Shown here in pieces: positions 1 to 6,073 of a DNA stretch of 20,476 nucleotides. The position numbers and the translations under genes were made by a program. How positions within the stretch are numbered: position 1 is the first letter of the stretch; each line of letters starts with the position of its first letter. The notes under the pieces were generated by a model, which did not search any database, had not been told where the DNA came from, and worked only from the letters and a program-made list of their open reading frames with translations. The DNA lies in assembly GCA_012271225.1 (NCBI GenBank), contig JAAXGS010000073.1, forward strand, positions 1 through 20,476, read 5' to 3'. This DNA is from Dehalococcoidia bacterium. Lineage in GTDB: Bacteria > Chloroflexota > Dehalococcoidia > UBA6926.

Positions 1-89
1 GGAGATTCGTATGATGGATGAATGCTGGCGGAGAGGGGAGTTGACCTGAAGGCGCTGCCGGAGCAGCAGAGGCGGCAAAGACGGGAGTA
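1..89 (+). other. Possible end of an upstream gene or a 22-codon frame
   Basis: The edge of the window is ambiguous. One frame is open from base 2 to a TGA at 47-49 and could be the C-terminus of an upstream gene (ending EIRMMDECWRRGELT). A second frame runs from an ATG at 22 to a TAA at 88-90 and encodes a 22-residue Arg/Gln-rich peptide whose stop overlaps the next ATG (TAATG). No strong ribosome site chooses between them, and neither resembles a family I recognise. Confidence 0.25.
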
Positions 90-200
90 ATGCTGGTCAG
101 CGCGGAATATGTAATCGTGGCGTTCCCCGTGGGCGTTGTGCTTGGCGCGATGTGGGCAGCAGGCGTCGGATTCGGAGGGGGGAGTGAGAGAGACACATAG
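90..200 (+). CDS. Small hydrophobic protein (36 aa)
   Basis: I do not recognise this product. The 36-residue frame starts at ATG 90 with a GGGAG ribosome site five bases upstream (positions 83-87). It encodes one hydrophobic stretch (about residues 7-29, rich in Val, Ala and Gly) followed by a short charged tail, as expected for a single-span membrane peptide. The start overlaps the stop of a preceding short frame (TAATG). The 3' end overlaps the GTG start of the next frame by 17 bases, which suggests translational coupling. Alternatively it could be a chance frame; the ribosome site and hydrophobic pattern are the only support. Confidence 0.35.
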   Translation: MLVSAEYVIVAFPVGVVLGAMWAAGVGFGGGSERDT

Positions 201-483
201 AGACAGGCCGGCGCGCGGGAAGACACTACTCTTTGGCGCTATCGCCGTAGCAGTTCTCATTGGCGCATTCATCTTCGCGCCGACCCCGACGATTGTCGCT
301 GCCCTTGTCGCCATCGGCATCGCTTTCGCCGCTGTTAGTGGAGGAGTTGATCCTGAAATCGCCGCTGTCATTGCGGCTGTTGGGGCCATCGGGGCCTTCG
401 CCGGCGTCCTCTTCGTCGGCGTGGAACCCCTCTTCGCGATCGTGGCCGAGTTCATCACGGCCCTCGAAAGGGCATCGTACTGA
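184..483 (+). CDS. Small multi-span membrane protein (99 aa), function unknown
   Basis: This is a 99-residue hydrophobic protein that I cannot assign to a family. A basic N-terminus (VRETHRDRPARGK) is followed by roughly three membrane segments near residues 14-33, 36-52 and 57-80, rich in Ala, Ile, Val and Gly, and then a final amphipathic stretch ending ERASY. I chose GTG 184 because a GGAGGGG ribosome site sits directly upstream (about 174-180); an earlier GTG at 136 would add an unconvincing Cys-rich leader. It overlaps the 36-residue hydrophobic frame before it, so the two may be made together. Positive-inside reasoning puts the N-terminus in the cytoplasm. It ends 74 bases before msrA and could share its transcript. 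Confidence 0.5.
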   Translation: MRETHRDRPARGKTLLFGAIAVAVLIGAFIFAPTPTIVAALVAIGIAFAAVSGGVDPEIAAVIAAVGAIGAFAGVLFVGVEPLFAIVAEFITALERASY

Positions 484-557
484 TGGTGCACAGCATGATG
501 GGTGGAGGAGAGTCCGTAAGATACAGTTCATTGCCCCGATAGTGAAAGGACGACGAT

Positions 558-1121
558 ATGACGAGCAGCCACGGAGACGGCGAGCAGCGTGCGCAGATGG
601 CGACACTGGGCGGCGGGTGCTTCTGGTGCCTTGAGGCCGTCTATGAGCTGGTGGACGGCGTCACAGGCGTCGTTTCTGGCTACGCGGGCGGGCACGTTGC
701 CAATCCGACGTATGAGCAGGTCTGCGCGGGAACAACCGGCCATGCGGAGGTCACACAGGTCAGCTTCGACCCGGAGATTGTCTCCTACCGCCATCTGCTG
801 GACATCTTCTTCACCATCCATGACCCCACCACGCTGAACAGGCAGGGGTATGACGTGGGCACGCAGTACCGCTCCGTCATCTTCTGCCACGATGACACGC
901 AAAGGGCGCAGGCGGAGGAGACGATCAGGAGCCTGACGGACCAGAAACTGTATCAGTCCCCTATCGTCACGCAGGTGGAGACACTGCCGGCCTTCTATCC
1001 GGCGGAGAACTATCACCAGCAGTACTTCCGCAACAACCCCGGCATGTCCTACTGCCAGGTTGTCATCGAGCCGAAGGTGGCGAAGTACCGTGAGAAGTAC
1101 CTCACGAACCTGAAGGCCTGA
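558..1121 (+). CDS. msrA: Peptide-methionine (S)-S-oxide reductase MsrA
   Basis: Reduces the S-diastereomer of methionine sulfoxide in proteins and free methionine, a cytoplasmic oxidative-damage repair reaction recycled by thioredoxin. The family signature GCFWC is at residues 20-24, with Cys21 as the expected catalytic nucleophile. The conserved blocks GYAGG, GHAEV, QYRS, FYPAENYHQQY and NPGMSYC follow in order. Cys166 in the last block is a candidate resolving Cys. Length (187 aa) is normal. The ATG at 558 has an AAAGGA ribosome site nine bases upstream. An internal Met14 just before the GCFWC block is possible but has no ribosome site. It is followed after 55 bases by msrB on the same strand, so the pair would repair both diastereomers from one transcript. 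Confidence 0.96.
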   Translation: MTSSHGDGEQRAQMATLGGGCFWCLEAVYELVDGVTGVVSGYAGGHVANPTYEQVCAGTTGHAEVTQVSFDPEIVSYRHLLDIFFTIHDPTTLNRQGYDVGTQYRSVIFCHDDTQRAQAEETIRSLTDQKLYQSPIVTQVETLPAFYPAENYHQQYFRNNPGMSYCQVVIEPKVAKYREKYLTNLKA

Positions 1122-1176
1122 CGATGCCGGGAGACGGACAAGAACTCACAGGCCGGAGAACGTACAGGGGGACACG

Positions 1177-1569
1177 ATGAACAGCGGGGATGACGTGGGC
1201 TATCGCGCACAGCTGACGGATATGCAGTACCACGTGACACGGGAGAAGGGCACGGAGCCCCCGTTCACCGGCATCTATTGGAATGAGCATGAGCCGGGCG
1301 TCTATCGGTGCGTCTGCTGCGACTCTCCACTGTTCCGATCAGAGGACAAGTACGATTCCGGCACCGGTTGGCCCAGTTTCTTCACGCCGATGGAGAGCGC
1401 GGTCATCAAAGAGGAGGAGGACCGCTCATTCGGAATGGTGCGCACGGAGGTGATGTGCGGCACGTGTGACGCTCACCTGGGGCACCTGTTCCCGGACGGG
1501 CCCGCGCCGACCGGTCTCCGCTACTGCCTGAACTCCGCGTCTCTCCGGCTGGATACGGCAACTGAGTAA
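1177..1569 (+). CDS. msrB: Peptide-methionine (R)-S-oxide reductase MsrB
   Basis: Reduces the R-diastereomer of protein methionine sulfoxide, complementing MsrA. The 130-residue protein carries the two CxxC zinc pairs (Cys45/Cys48 and Cys94/Cys97), the GTGWPSF block (63-69), the HLGHLFPDGP block, and RYCLNSASL with catalytic Cys117. The position just before GWPSF, which holds the resolving Cys in many MsrB proteins, is a Thr-Gly here. An additional Cys47 lies between the first zinc ligands. Regeneration may therefore use direct thioredoxin attack or another Cys. The ATG at 1177 follows an AGGGGG ribosome site. A possible promoter -10 element lies just after the stop, so the next gene may have its own transcript as well. 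Confidence 0.96.
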   Translation: MNSGDDVGYRAQLTDMQYHVTREKGTEPPFTGIYWNEHEPGVYRCVCCDSPLFRSEDKYDSGTGWPSFFTPMESAVIKEEEDRSFGMVRTEVMCGTCDAHLGHLFPDGPAPTGLRYCLNSASLRLDTATE

Positions 1570-1585
1570 CGCGGCGACAGGGCGC

Positions 1586-1591
1586 TATACT
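1586..1591 (+). promoter_or_regulatory. Possible -10 element upstream of the sulfur-carrier gene
   Basis: TATACT matches the -10 consensus in five of six bases and lies 38 bases before the ATG at 1630. The best -35 candidate (CTGAGT at 1562-1567, 18-base spacer) is poor, so this is only a weak promoter call. It would let the MoaD-like gene be expressed independently of msrAB. Confidence 0.3.
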
Positions 1592-1629
1592 GAACGCGAT
1601 TCCCAGCCCGAAAGGCGGTTTCCGGCATC

Positions 1630-1914
1630 ATGGTGGCAAGTCTAAAGGTTCCAACGGCGATGCGGCGTATCACGGACGGCGTCGACCGCATTGATGTTCC
1701 GTCCGGCCCCCTTGCCGACGCGCTCGAGGAACTGGAGGCGCGTTTCCCGGGCATCAAGGCGCGCGTGCTGGATGACGTGACGGGAGACATTCATCCGTTC
1801 ATCTCCATCTTTCTGAACGACAACGACATTCACTATCTGCGCGGACTTGAAACGCAGGTGAATGACGGCGACGAGATCGTCATCGTGCCGGCGATTGCGG
1901 GCGGCGCGGCATGA
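1630..1914 (+). CDS. MoaD/ThiS-family ubiquitin-like sulfur-carrier protein
   Basis: The 94-residue protein has the beta-grasp pattern of small sulfur carriers: a first strand SLKVPTAMRRIT, a helix ALEELEARFPGI, an FLNDNDIHYL strand, and the GDEIVIVPAIAGG end. In this family the terminal Gly-Gly is adenylated by an E1-like enzyme and converted to a thiocarboxylate that donates sulfur to molybdopterin, thiamin, cysteine or other products. Here Gly91-Gly92 is followed by Ala-Ala, so a protease would have to expose the Gly-Gly, or the protein is not used as a thiocarboxylate. No E1-like or MoaE gene is visible in the window, so the acceptor pathway is unknown. The start fits family alignment, although the AAGGCGG ribosome site is rather distant. 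It overlaps the next small frame by ATGA. Confidence 0.85.
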   Translation: MVASLKVPTAMRRITDGVDRIDVPSGPLADALEELEARFPGIKARVLDDVTGDIHPFISIFLNDNDIHYLRGLETQVNDGDEIVIVPAIAGGAA

Positions 1915-2033
1915 TCTACCGCGGACGGACGGACATGACCCAGGCCCTCGTCTGGGTGGGAGTCGTGCTGCTCGTCGTCGTGCTGCTCATCGCGGCGGCC
2001 GGCGAGGGCGGCGGGTCTCGCCGCCGCGTCTGA
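1911..2033 (+). CDS. Single-span membrane protein (40 aa) coupled to the sulfur carrier
   Basis: The ATG at 1911 overlaps the stop of the MoaD-like gene in an ATGA arrangement, the classic sign of translational coupling. The peptide has a short polar N-terminus (MIYRGRTDMTQ), an uninterrupted hydrophobic stretch at about residues 12-30 made mostly of Val, Leu, Ile and Ala, and a Gly/Arg C-terminal tail (GEGGGSRRRV). The basic tail suggests the C-terminus stays in the cytoplasm. I do not recognise a family. It could anchor a partner of the sulfur carrier or be an independent small membrane protein. The perfect start/stop overlap and the clean transmembrane pattern are the evidence for it being real. 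Confidence 0.5.
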   Translation: MIYRGRTDMTQALVWVGVVLLVVVLLIAAAGEGGGSRRRV

Positions 2034-2124
2034 TTGATCACCTGCTCTCTCTCGCTCCGTCGATAAGACCGTTGCGGCTGCGGCGCGTGGCAGGCGTCTG
2101 CCCGGACATTTGAGAGAACAGTAG

Positions 2125-2159
2125 AACAGGCCCGGACTCTTCAGGAATCCGGGCCTGTT
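2125..2159. terminator. Rho-independent-type hairpin, 12-bp perfect stem
   Basis: The arms at 2125-2136 and 2148-2159 (AACAGGCCCGGA and its complement) pair perfectly around an 11-base loop. On the minus strand the stem is followed by a pyrimidine-rich stretch (CTACTGTTCTCTC), a weak U-tract. On the plus strand it is followed by GCGCG and lacks one. It lies 92 bases after the coupled membrane-protein gene on the plus strand, and closes the candidate minus-strand unit. Confidence 0.65.
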
Positions 2160-2318
2160 GCGCGATCGCACTTTGTGCGGGCGGCGTTTCCGAGCGCCTC
2201 TGGGATCACCCTCACACCACGCGGCTCATGATCCGCCTGGCGCGTGGGCATCAAACGGCAACACGCGCCGCCCTGTGCGCCTCGCCGTTGGGGTGGCCTG
2301 CTTCTCGCCTCTCGGCGC

Positions 2319-2390
2319 TCAGCCCGCCCTCCGCACAGCGAGGCGCACGTAAGGGAACTTCCGTGTGACGTATTCAGCGTAGATACGCAT
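2319..2390 (-). CDS. Candidate small protein (23 aa) on the minus strand
   Basis: The ATG at 2388-2390 opens a 23-codon frame encoding a basic, aromatic peptide (MRIYAEYVTRKFPYVRLAV and four more residues). A perfect AAGGAGG sits at 2403-2409 (complement), 12 bases from the ATG, which is slightly long; an in-frame CTG directly before the ATG would be at nine. An upstream in-frame ATG at 2421-2423 would add ten residues but overlaps the region before the ribosome site. A near-consensus promoter lies about 80 bases upstream. No family is recognised. It may be a leader peptide, a small protein, or a chance frame within a noncoding RNA. Confidence 0.3.
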   Translation of the reverse strand: MRIYAEYVTRKFPYVRLAVRRAG

Positions 2391-2445
2391 CAGATCGTCG
2401 TCCCTCCTTCGTGTCGACATCCCGGGTGTGCCGGCTTTCCGGGGC

Positions 2446-2478
2446 GCCGTTTCCGGAGCCGTGGCCCCGATAAACGGC
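2446..2478 (-). repeat. Nested inverted repeat at the start of the minus-strand unit
   Basis: Read on the minus strand, GCCGTTT (2478-2472) is complementary to AAACGGC (2452-2446). Inside it CGGGGC (2469-2464) pairs with GCTCCG (2459-2454) with one G-U pair. It begins directly after the -10 element, so the outer arms may be an operator in DNA, while the inner hairpin would lie at the 5' end of the RNA. Confidence 0.45.
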
Positions 2479-2507
2479 ACTGTACGGGCCTCGGCAGACC
2501 GTGTCAA
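2479..2507 (-). promoter_or_regulatory. Near-consensus sigma-70 promoter on the minus strand
   Basis: On the minus strand there is a perfect TTGACA (2507-2502), a 17-base spacer and TACAGT (2484-2479, four of six consensus bases). This is the best -35/spacer combination in the window. It points away from the ABC operon, towards the small frame and the 12-bp hairpin. Transcription would start near 2472. Confidence 0.6.
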
Positions 2508-2598
2508 CATTGTGCCCGAATTCACGAGCGGCCTCTCTGCCCGCCGCCGTTGACGCGCGCTGGCGTATGCTGAATGAACCACCCGATTCAACCCTGTC

Positions 2599-3654
2599 AT
2601 GGCCCTTGCGTACACACTCGGACTTCGCGCCCTCAGCCTTGTGGGCGTGCTCTTTGTCGTCCTGCTGCTGGTCGTCGTCACGCTTGGAGCGACGGGCTTC
2701 TCCGATCGAATGCTCACGGCCATCGTATCGGAGGAGATGCGCGGCACGCGGCAGGCGCTGGCGGAGACCATTAAGGACCCGGAACGGCTGGAGGAGACAC
2801 TGCGGGAGAGACGGGCGGAACTGGAGGAGTTCTACGGGCTCGACCGCCCCTGGTACACGCGCCTCCCCGCGATGGTGGGGCGCGTCCTCACCCTTGATCT
2901 CGGCGCCGCGCGGAACCTGCGCAGCTTTGACGGATCATCCCGCGTGACGGACATCGTCCTGGAGCGCGTGCCCTACTCAATCATGCTGGTGACAACGTCA
3001 CTGGTGATCACGGCCGTCATTGGCCTGTGGCTTGGCGCAAAGCTCGCCACGCGCGTCGGCACGCGCAGCGATCGGCTGACGTCCTACCTTGCCGCCGCGT
3101 CCAACGCGCTGCCGGCCTGGTGGGCCGGCATTCTGCTCATTCTTGTCCTCTCGTTTCAGCTGCGCATCTTCCCCTCCGGGGGGCTGTACAGCTCCCCGCC
3201 TCCGGAGGGCGGCCTTCTGCGATTCATGGATCTGATGTGGCACGCCGCCCTGCCGATTCTGACGCTTGTGCTGGTTTCCGTGGGCGCGTGGACGTATGTG
3301 GTGCGCACAATGCTGCTGAACACGGCGCAGGAGTTCCATGTGACCGCGGCGCGGGCGCGTGGGCTGCCGGAGGGGCAGGTGATGCGCCGCCACATCCTGC
3401 GCGTCGCCGCGCCGCCCATCGCCACAAACATCATCCTGGCCCTCACGGGCTCCATTGGCGGGGCGATTCTGACGGAGACCGTCTTCAACTGGCCGGGGAT
3501 GGGCCGGCTGTACTTTGACGCGATTACAACGGCGGATGAGGCCGTCATCGTCGCTCTCACGTTCCTGTTCACGCTGATGTACATCACCGCGCGCTTTGTC
3601 CTGGAGGTGCTCTACGTTGTGCTTGATCCCCGCGTGAGGTACACGGCGCAATGA
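2599..3654 (+). CDS. ABC transporter permease, DppB/OppB type
   Basis: First of two inner-membrane channel subunits of a peptide/nickel-type ABC importer. The 351-residue protein has an N-terminal membrane helix (about 10-30), then a polar extracytoplasmic segment rich in Glu and Arg (about 35-95) with the GLDRPWYTRL motif typical of this subunit. The five-helix core follows from about 120, with the EAA loop (EFHVTAARARG, 245-255) that docks on the ATPases. The NWPGMGRL block near 297-304 is a DppB hallmark. No clear ribosome site precedes the ATG; the start is chosen from the position of the first helix. Its stop overlaps the next start in an ATGA. A binding-protein gene, usually first in such operons, is absent here. 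Confidence 0.93.
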   Translation: MALAYTLGLRALSLVGVLFVVLLLVVVTLGATGFSDRMLTAIVSEEMRGTRQALAETIKDPERLEETLRERRAELEEFYGLDRPWYTRLPAMVGRVLTLDLGAARNLRSFDGSSRVTDIVLERVPYSIMLVTTSLVITAVIGLWLGAKLATRVGTRSDRLTSYLAAASNALPAWWAGILLILVLSFQLRIFPSGGLYSSPPPEGGLLRFMDLMWHAALPILTLVLVSVGAWTYVVRTMLLNTAQEFHVTAARARGLPEGQVMRRHILRVAAPPIATNIILALTGSIGGAILTETVFNWPGMGRLYFDAITTADEAVIVALTFLFTLMYITARFVLEVLYVVLDPRVRYTAQ

Positions 3655-5084
3655 GACCCGGAGAGGCGCTGCGGGTGGTACTGAGGTCAGGCTCCGGCCG
3701 CCTTGGGATGGGTCTGCTGGCCGTCCTTGTCCTGGTCTCCGTTCTTGTTCCGTTCTTCTATCCGCTGGACTTTGGCCTGCGCTTTTGGAACAACCCCATC
3801 GCGTGGGCGGACAATCCGAAGGCCGCCCCGCCGGCCTGGACAAATCTGCTGGGCGACACGGCTCCCCGCCATCGCGTCTTTGACGCGGAGCAGCCCACCG
3901 GAACAATCGATGCCGGCTCCGCCCGCATACGACAGTTCGCGTTCACATTCAGCCATCAGACCGTGGAGCCTCCAACCTTCCTCTCCGTGTCCATCGGCGC
4001 GGTCACGTTCCATGAGCGCCCGCCCATCCTCTCCATGACGTTGACGAGGCCGGACGGACGCTCCGCCACGCTCCTGCAGGAGGCGGTGCGTGGACTCCGG
4101 CCGGATGAGACGTCGCCGGTGACGCGCTTTGCGGATGAGCCGCGGCGCGTCTATCTGACGGGCGACGCGGCCGCGCTTGGCGCAGCGGCGGACTTTCTGC
4201 TCCGCGAGTTTGACCTGCGGACGTCCGGGACAGAACTGCAGGGCCGCCTGGAGGAGGTCCTGTTCAGCATGCCAACCGGGGAAGGCGTGGACTCCCTTGC
4301 GCCGCTGAACGGAGAGTATACGGCGACGATCCGCGTCATCACCTATGACCCGCGGGACTCCGTGCAGAGCGTGCGATTTGTGGCGGCGGGCGGCGTCTAC
4401 GGCCTGATGGGGACGGACACGCAGGGGCGCGACCTTGCCACCGGGCTTCTCTTCGGCTTTCCCGTCGCGCTGCTCATCGGCGTTCTCACCAGCGTGGCCG
4501 CGACGATTCTCGGCACCTTCTTCGGCATCCTCAGCGGTTTCTCCGGCGGCCGGACGGATACAATCATCCAGCGGGTGTCGGACGTGATGACCAATATCCC
4601 GCTGCTGCCCATCCTCATCTTTCTGATATTCGTGCTTGGACAGAAGCTCTGGCTGGTGATGACCATCCTTGTGATCTTTGGATGGCCCGGCCTGACGATC
4701 ATCCTCCGCTCAATGGTTCTTCAGGTGCGGTCCGGCCAGTTGGTGGAGGCGACGCAGGCCCTGGGGGCGTCGCGGTGGCGAATCATGTTCCGTCACGTCT
4801 TCTTTCAGATGGCGCCGTTCATTGTTGCGCAGATGATTTTCTTCACGCCCGCCGCCATCCTTGCGGAGGCCGGACTCAGTTTTCTGGGGCTCGGCGATCC
4901 GTCCCTGCCGACGTGGGGGCAGATTCTGGAGCAGGGATTCCGCACCGGCGCGATCTTCATCGGCTACTGGTGGTGGATACTCCCGCCCGGTATCCTCATT
5001 GTCATCACGGCCATGACCTTTGTTCTTCTCGCTCTCGCAATGGAGCCGGTGTTGAATCCACGCCTTCGGGAGCGCGCGGCGTGA
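3651..5084 (+). CDS. ABC transporter permease, DppC/OppC type, with a large extracytoplasmic insert
   Basis: Second channel subunit of the importer. A first helix (about 20-37) is followed by an unusual domain of roughly 200 residues (45-247) before the GTDTQGRD motif (254-261) that normally comes soon after helix one. The core permease then follows, with the EAA loop EATQALGASRWRIMFRH (366-382) and the AGLSFLGLGDPSLPTWG block. At 477 residues it is about 170-180 longer than ordinary DppC proteins. The insert is predicted to lie outside the membrane, is rich in beta-type patterns and contains no Cys, and I do not recognise its fold. It could contact the binding protein. Translation is coupled to the first permease (ATGA) and to the ATPase after it (GTGA). 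Confidence 0.93.
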   Translation: MRPGEALRVVLRSGSGRLGMGLLAVLVLVSVLVPFFYPLDFGLRFWNNPIAWADNPKAAPPAWTNLLGDTAPRHRVFDAEQPTGTIDAGSARIRQFAFTFSHQTVEPPTFLSVSIGAVTFHERPPILSMTLTRPDGRSATLLQEAVRGLRPDETSPVTRFADEPRRVYLTGDAAALGAAADFLLREFDLRTSGTELQGRLEEVLFSMPTGEGVDSLAPLNGEYTATIRVITYDPRDSVQSVRFVAAGGVYGLMGTDTQGRDLATGLLFGFPVALLIGVLTSVAATILGTFFGILSGFSGGRTDTIIQRVSDVMTNIPLLPILIFLIFVLGQKLWLVMTILVIFGWPGLTIILRSMVLQVRSGQLVEATQALGASRWRIMFRHVFFQMAPFIVAQMIFFTPAAILAEAGLSFLGLGDPSLPTWGQILEQGFRTGAIFIGYWWWILPPGILIVITAMTFVLLALAMEPVLNPRLRERAA

Positions 5085-6073
5085 ACGGGCGGGCCACCTC
5101 CGGCGAGCCGCTCCTCTCCGTCCGCGGCCTGCGCCTGTCCTATGCAGCGGAGCGCGGCGATGTCCGCGCGGTGGACGGCGTCTCGTTTGATCTGCAGGCC
5201 GGACAGACACTCGCCATCGTCGGCGAGTCCGGCTCCGGCAAGACGAGCCTCGCGCTCGCCCTGCTGCGTCTGCTGCCGCGCAACGTCGCGCTCCTTCAGG
5301 GACAGGCCATTCTGAACGGCGTCGATTGCCTGACTCTTTCAGACGGCGATTTTCGGGACAGGATTCGGTGGCGGCAGATTTCCATGGTGTTTCAAGGCGC
5401 GGCGGAGTCGCTGAACCCGATCTACAAGGTCGGGCATCAGGTGCGGGAGGTGCTCACCGCGCGGGGCGGCCATTCCCGCGCCGCGGCGGACGGGCGAGCG
5501 AAAGAACTGTTGGACATGGTTCGCCTGCCGCCGGAGACGTTCAATCGGTACCCGCATGAGTTGAGCGGCGGCATGAAACAGCGCGTCGCGGTCGCCTCGG
5601 CGCTCGCCCTCAACCCGCCGCTGATCCTTCTCGATGAGCCAACCTCCGCCCTGGACGTTGGCGTTCAGGCGCAGATCATGAACCTGTTCAAGCGCTTCAA
5701 GGCGAATCTGGGCGTCGCGTCCATCTTTATCAGCCATGACATCGCGCTGGCCAGCGATCTGGCAGACACCATCGGGGTCATGTATGCGGGGCGCATTGTG
5801 GAGATCGGATCGACTGAGGATGTGCTGCGCGCGCCGTCACATCCCTATACGCAGAAACTCCTCGCCGCCATCCCGCGACTGCGCTCTGACGCGCCGCTGG
5901 AGTTCATCCCCGGCGCGCCGCCTGACCTGTCTGATCCGCCCTCCGGCTGCCGGTTCCATCCCCGCTGCGCGTTTGTTATGGAACGATGCAGGAGTGAATC
6001 GCCGCCGGATCTTCCCTCACAGAGCGGCTCTGCGGTCGCGGCGTGCTGGCTGCTTGACGAGGGGGCGTCCTGA
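5081..6073 (+). CDS. ABC transporter ATP-binding protein, DppD/OppD type
   Basis: Cytoplasmic ATPase that drives the importer. The 330-residue protein has Walker A GESGSGKT (48-55), the Q-loop MVFQ (Gln105), signature LSGGMKQR (161-168), Walker B LILLDE (181-186) and switch His219. It ends with the oligopeptide/dipeptide C-terminal domain: HPYTQKLL, then four Cys at 290, 296, 303 and 322. In DppD/OppD relatives this Cys pattern can hold an iron-sulfur cluster. I chose GTG 5081 because it overlaps the permease stop (GTGA) and puts the Walker A at the normal distance; the open frame continues upstream but inside the permease gene. Its stop overlaps the next start (TGATG). Confidence 0.94.
   Translation: MNGRATSGEPLLSVRGLRLSYAAERGDVRAVDGVSFDLQAGQTLAIVGESGSGKTSLALALLRLLPRNVALLQGQAILNGVDCLTLSDGDFRDRIRWRQISMVFQGAAESLNPIYKVGHQVREVLTARGGHSRAAADGRAKELLDMVRLPPETFNRYPHELSGGMKQRVAVASALALNPPLILLDEPTSALDVGVQAQIMNLFKRFKANLGVASIFISHDIALASDLADTIGVMYAGRIVEIGSTEDVLRAPSHPYTQKLLAAIPRLRSDAPLEFIPGAPPDLSDPPSGCRFHPRCAFVMERCRSESPPDLPSQSGSAVAACWLLDEGAS

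Larger units (their letters stand above)
2034..2598. other. Intergenic region with a candidate minus-strand transcription unit
   Basis: This 565-base interval separates the sulfur-metabolism genes from the ABC transporter operon. On the plus strand I see no convincing gene and no good ribosome site for the permease at 2599. On the minus strand there is an ordered set: a promoter (2479-2507), an inverted repeat near the expected transcription start (2446-2478), a small frame with an AAGGAGG site (2319-2390), and a long perfect hairpin (2125-2159). A transcript between promoter and hairpin would be about 350 nt. I compared it by eye with RNase P, tmRNA and SRP RNA hallmarks and found none. Confidence 0.5.

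Noticed and set aside
485..497. A 13-base repeat (GGTGCACAGCATG) also found at 18487-18499
   Set aside because: A few exact 13-base matches are expected by chance in a window of this size, and the flanks do not match.
2141..2251. A 36-codon minus-strand frame in the 2034-2598 interval
   Set aside because: Its end runs through the terminator-like hairpin and it lacks a ribosome site, so it is probably noncoding.
2263..2321. Read-through of the TGA at 2319-2321 as selenocysteine or recoding
   Set aside because: The downstream codons do not continue a recognisable protein and no selenocysteine element is evident, so a normal stop is simpler.
2550..2571. TTGACG and TATGCT upstream of the permease operon as a promoter
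   Set aside because: The spacing between the hexamers is only ten bases, which is too short for sigma-70. No better pair was found for this operon.
2998..3906. A long minus-strand frame across the two permeases
   Set aside because: It is antisense to conserved permease motifs and encodes a low-complexity, Arg/Gln-rich product typical of a codon-bias shadow.
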